A stretch of DNA of 37,486 nucleotides, taken from CAZWHE01 sp964633825 (GTDB lineage: Bacteria; Planctomycetota; B15-G4; CAYZWU01). A program made the position numbers and the translations under genes. Of the stretch, positions 33,259-37,486 are shown one piece after another. The first letter of the stretch is position 1. Each line of letters begins with the position of its first letter. The notes under the pieces were generated by a model. That model ran no database searches and was not told the DNA's origin. It saw only the letters and a program-made list of their open reading frames with translations. The DNA lies in NCBI GenBank assembly GCA_964633825.1, contig CAZWHE010000020.1, forward strand, positions 1 to 37,486, given 5' to 3'.

Positions 33259-33753
33259 ATGAGTGTCGGAAAGAGAGCCTTGTCAGTGATTCCCGTATTC
33301 CTTTTGTTAGCCGGGTGTTCCGGCTGGACGGCCGGTTCGCTTGTCGTCCATGAAATGGAGAGGATCTCTGTTCCTTATTTCCAAAACGATACCTTTTACA
33401 GAGGGCTTGAAGAAGACCTCACGAACGAGGTTATGGCCAGGGTTCTCGAAAGGCCCGATCTGATCCTCGTTGAAAGGGATTCGGCCGAGATGGTTCTCGA
33501 AGGAAGGATCATCGGCTATGAACAGAGTATCTTGGCCGAAGACCTGAACAACGACTTGGTGGAATCATCGGCCATGGTCACGGTGCTGGTCAGGCTCACC
33601 CGGGCCTCAGACGGAAGCCTTCTCAAAGAGTCGATTTTAAGCGACCAGGCGGAGTTTTTTCTGGCGCGCGGGGAGACGATCGAGTCGGCCCAGCGCGAGT
33701 CATTCGAAATGCTGTCGCACAAAATAGTGAGTGTTGTGGTAAAGGGATTTTAA
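33259..33753 (+). CDS. lptE: LptE-like LPS-assembly lipoprotein
   Basis: LptE plugs and stabilises the LptD outer-membrane LPS translocon. The 164-residue protein has an ideal lipobox LAGC (Cys20), then the family pattern ISVPYFQNDTFYRGLEEDLTNEVMARVLERPDL, a VLEGRIIGYEQ strand, MVTVLVRLTRASDG, and a terminal helix with ESAQRESFEMLSHKIVSVVV. Length and order fit the distant LptE family used outside Proteobacteria. It lies between the BamD-like gene and ftsH, 7 bp from the latter. Confidence 0.85.
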   Translation: MSVGKRALSVIPVFLLLAGCSGWTAGSLVVHEMERISVPYFQNDTFYRGLEEDLTNEVMARVLERPDLILVERDSAEMVLEGRIIGYEQSILAEDLNNDLVESSAMVTVLVRLTRASDGSLLKESILSDQAEFFLARGETIESAQRESFEMLSHKIVSVVVKGF

Positions 33754-33760
33754 CAATCGC

Positions 33761-36031
<2,271 letters not shown>

Positions 36032-36033
36032 CG

Positions 36034-36083
36034 CAGGGGGACACAATACGCGACTAAGGGTAATCGCGTATTGTTTCCCCCTG
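36034..36083. repeat. Dispersed palindromic element copy 4
   Basis: CAGGGGGACACAATACGCGA at 36034-36053 is the inverse of 36064-36083 except for one mismatch (ACACAA against AAACAA); the loop is 10 nt. It occupies nearly the whole 54-bp gap between the convergent stops of ftsH (36031) and the small membrane-protein gene (36086). It is the shortest copy and has the strongest hairpin geometry for a bidirectional transcript end. Confidence 0.88.
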
Positions 36084-36085
36084 TA

Positions 36086-36502
36086 CTACTTCCCTTCGAT
36101 GATCATTCTGTGCCAGGCTTCGGGGTCGTGAAGGTGGAAGCGGATGCGGCCTCCCCCGCGGAGCGTTGTTTTCAGGGTCAGGAGTTTCCGCCTTCCCCGG
36201 GATTCGATCTCGAACCGGCCTTTTTCCGTTCCGGCTGATCCGGCCGGGCCGGGCGGAGCCTGAAGGACCATTCCGAGGGAGAGCCAGTTCAAGACAACGA
36301 AGCGGCGGCGCGTTAAATAAACGCGGGTGAAGGTCACCCTCTTGATAAGGGGGAAGTTGAATCGCGTGAAGACACGCCGTTCGGAGAGGAGGATTTCCTC
36401 TCCTCCGATGTCATGGAGCAGCTTCCCGCAGCCGAGCCTCCCCTTGACCACGCCGTAAATGAAATAGCTCGCAAAGGCGGCCAGGGCGATGTAGTAGAGC
36501 AT
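36086..36502 (-). CDS. Small membrane protein of unknown function
   Basis: The 138-residue product has one N-terminal membrane segment (YYIALAAFASYFIYGVV, about 3-19), then a beta-rich region (EEILLSERRVFTRFNFPLIKRVTFTRVYLTRRRFVVLNW) that reads like a bacterial PH-type fold, and a short C-terminal region. AAGGA 8 nt before the ATG supports the start. I do not recognise the family. It is divergent from the flavoprotein gene and convergent with ftsH. Confidence 0.78.
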   Translation of the reverse strand: MLYYIALAAFASYFIYGVVKGRLGCGKLLHDIGGEEILLSERRVFTRFNFPLIKRVTFTRVYLTRRRFVVLNWLSLGMVLQAPPGPAGSAGTEKGRFEIESRGRRKLLTLKTTLRGGGRIRFHLHDPEAWHRMIIEGK

Positions 36503-36550
36503 GTCCCATTCCTTTCGCTGCGACTCATCGGGATTGTCTCTCTTTGGGAG

Positions 36551-36566
36551 GAGGAGTCAACTCCTC
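36551..36566. promoter_or_regulatory. 7-bp perfect dyad between divergent genes
   Basis: GAGGAGT (36551-36557) and ACTCCTC (36560-36566) are separated by CA. It sits 13 bp upstream of the -35 box proposed for the flavoprotein gene and about 50 bp upstream of the small membrane-protein gene. Geometry fits a dimeric regulator site; no regulator gene is adjacent in the window. Confidence 0.4.
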
Positions 36567-36579
36567 TTCTTTCAGAGCA

Positions 36580-36608
36580 TTGAATCGAAAGGGCCGAGGC
36601 GCTATTCT
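36580..36608 (+). promoter_or_regulatory. Possible promoter of the flavoprotein gene
   Basis: TTGAAT (36580-36585) and TATTCT (36603-36608) are 17 bp apart, about 50 bp upstream of the ATG at 36658. Both boxes match four of six consensus positions, with ideal spacing. Confidence 0.4.
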
Positions 36609-36657
36609 CGGTCAAAATACGGATATGAAAGAATCGGTTGAGACGAGGAGTGTCGCC

Positions 36658-37486
36658 ATGTCTTCGCAATTAAAGATTGTCGTAATCGGCGGCGTCGCCG
36701 CCGGAATGAAAGCTGCGTGCAAGATCGCACGGCTGCACAACGGAGCCGATATCACCGTGCTCGAAAAAGGCGGGGTTCCGTCTTATGCGGGCTGCGGGCT
36801 TCCCTACTATATCTCGGGCGTTGTCAAGAAACGGGAAGAACTGTACAGCACGCCGATCGGTGTGGAGCGGGATGCCGCGTTCTTCGATAAGGTCAAAAAA
36901 GTCCGTGTCCTCACTGGGGCGGAAGCTCTCTCCATCGACAGGGAGAATAAAACAGTCCGGTACCGCGTCCTTGATAAGGGAAGCGATGAATCCATTCCCT
37001 ACGACAAGCTCGTGATCGCCACCGGCGCCGGACCCGTTGTTCCGCCTCTCGACGGGATCGATCTGGACAATATCTTCACCGTCAAAAGCGTTGAGGATGC
37101 GGACGAGATCAAGGCCCAAGCCGAGGGGGGAGAGGTTCGCAAGGCCGTCATCGTCGGAGGGGGCCTCATCGGTGTGGAGATGGCCGAAGCCCTCGCCGAC
37201 TGCGCCCTCGAGGTTTCGATCATCGAGATGCTTCCCAGGATCCTGCCCATGCTCGATACGGAGATGGCGCTCCTTGTGGAAAAACATCTCGATGACCAGG
37301 CAATCGACGTCTACACCTCCACCAAAGCGCTCTCTTTCGAAGCGGCCGGGAGCGCGGAAGGCGGAGGGAAAAAGGTGGGCGCCGTTGTCTGCCAGGACCG
37401 GAAGCTCGAGGCCGATATTGTGATTCTGGCTCTCGGTGTCCGGCCCGAATCCGCACTCGCCGTCCGGGCCGGGCTCGAAAAAGGGT
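36658..37486 (+). CDS. CoA-disulfide reductase/NADH oxidase-like flavoprotein (truncated by window end)
   Basis: This pyridine-nucleotide-disulfide oxidoreductase is seen for its first 276 residues; the frame is still open at the window edge. Motifs in order: FAD-binding IVVIGGVAAGMKAA (about 7-20), the single redox Cys46 in YAGCGLPYYISG as in CoA-disulfide reductases and NADH oxidases/peroxidases, KLVIATGAGPVVPPLDG, the NAD(P)H site IVGGGLIGVEMAEAL, and VILALGVRPES. GAGGAG 7 nt upstream supports the ATG at 36658; an in-frame ATG at 36625 has no ribosome site. Its likely role is thiol or oxygen/peroxide detoxification, which would suit the Bat operon in the same window. The exact substrate needs the missing C-terminus. 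Confidence 0.9.
   Translation, partial: MSSQLKIVVIGGVAAGMKAACKIARLHNGADITVLEKGGVPSYAGCGLPYYISGVVKKREELYSTPIGVERDAAFFDKVKKVRVLTGAEALSIDRENKTVRYRVLDKGSDESIPYDKLVIATGAGPVVPPLDGIDLDNIFTVKSVEDADEIKAQAEGGEVRKAVIVGGGLIGVEMAEALADCALEVSIIEMLPRILPMLDTEMALLVEKHLDDQAIDVYTSTKALSFEAAGSAEGGGKKVGAVVCQDRKLEADIVILALGVRPESALAVRAGLEKG

Overview
The window looks like chromosomal DNA of a Gram-negative, free-living bacterium from a poorly sampled lineage. The evidence is lipoproteins with clear lipoboxes, BamD-like and LptE-like outer-membrane assembly factors, HflK/HflC, a complete Bat (aerotolerance) operon, and secreted FG-GAP and beta-propeller proteins. The DNA is GC-rich by eye, and several genes appear to use GTG or TTG starts. 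A run of exactly 100 Ns (27563-27662) marks a scaffold gap, so this is a draft, probably metagenome-derived, assembly. I would place it loosely near the PVC/FCB/deltaproteobacterial assemblage, but nothing here fixes the phylum. No rRNA, tRNA, CRISPR array, phage or intact transposase gene was found.

Layout. 1-5288: ftsY (minus), a large secreted protein with a degenerate HExxH metallopeptidase signature (plus), then ribH-nusB (minus) with overlapping stop and start. An intergenic region of about 370 bp follows and carries a 21-bp tandem hairpin repeat. 5289-8676: hflK-hflC and a DHA2-type multidrug exporter. 8970-19296: a nine-gene Bat operon (moxR, DUF58, a SurA-N-like membrane protein, a DUF4381-like lipoprotein, batA, batB, batC, batD, batE), coupled by 4-bp overlaps or very short gaps. 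19383-24973: a periplasmic HtrA-type protease (minus), then an FG-GAP protein, a secreted hypothetical protein and ArfB (plus). 25235-28075: a secreted beta-propeller protein and a CHAT (caspase-like) protease gene interrupted by the scaffold gap. 28070-31283: an M24 aminopeptidase and an MsbA-like ABC exporter (minus). 31451-36031: recO, a BamD-like gene, lptE and ftsH (plus). 36086-37486: a small membrane protein (minus) and the start of a CoA-disulfide-reductase-like flavoprotein (plus, cut by the window edge).

Many of the genes concern envelope quality control: Bat/MoxR, HflKC, FtsH, the HtrA-like protease, BamD and LptE. ArfB and FtsY add ribosome rescue and membrane targeting.

Two repeat systems stand out. 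(a) A dispersed palindrome with the arm GGGGGACACAATACG occurs four times, each time directly at the 3' end of a gene, and in two cases (FtsY and the exporter) the arm encodes the C-terminal residues. (b) Two separate 21-bp tandem arrays, one intergenic (5086-5158) and one inside the CHAT catalytic domain (27484 into the gap), share the same plan: a GATTT anchor followed by a short hairpin, with a compensating base-pair difference between the two arrays. The repeat phase is continuous across the N gap, so the CHAT gene is probably intact and contains an unresolved number of 7-residue repeats next to its catalytic histidine.
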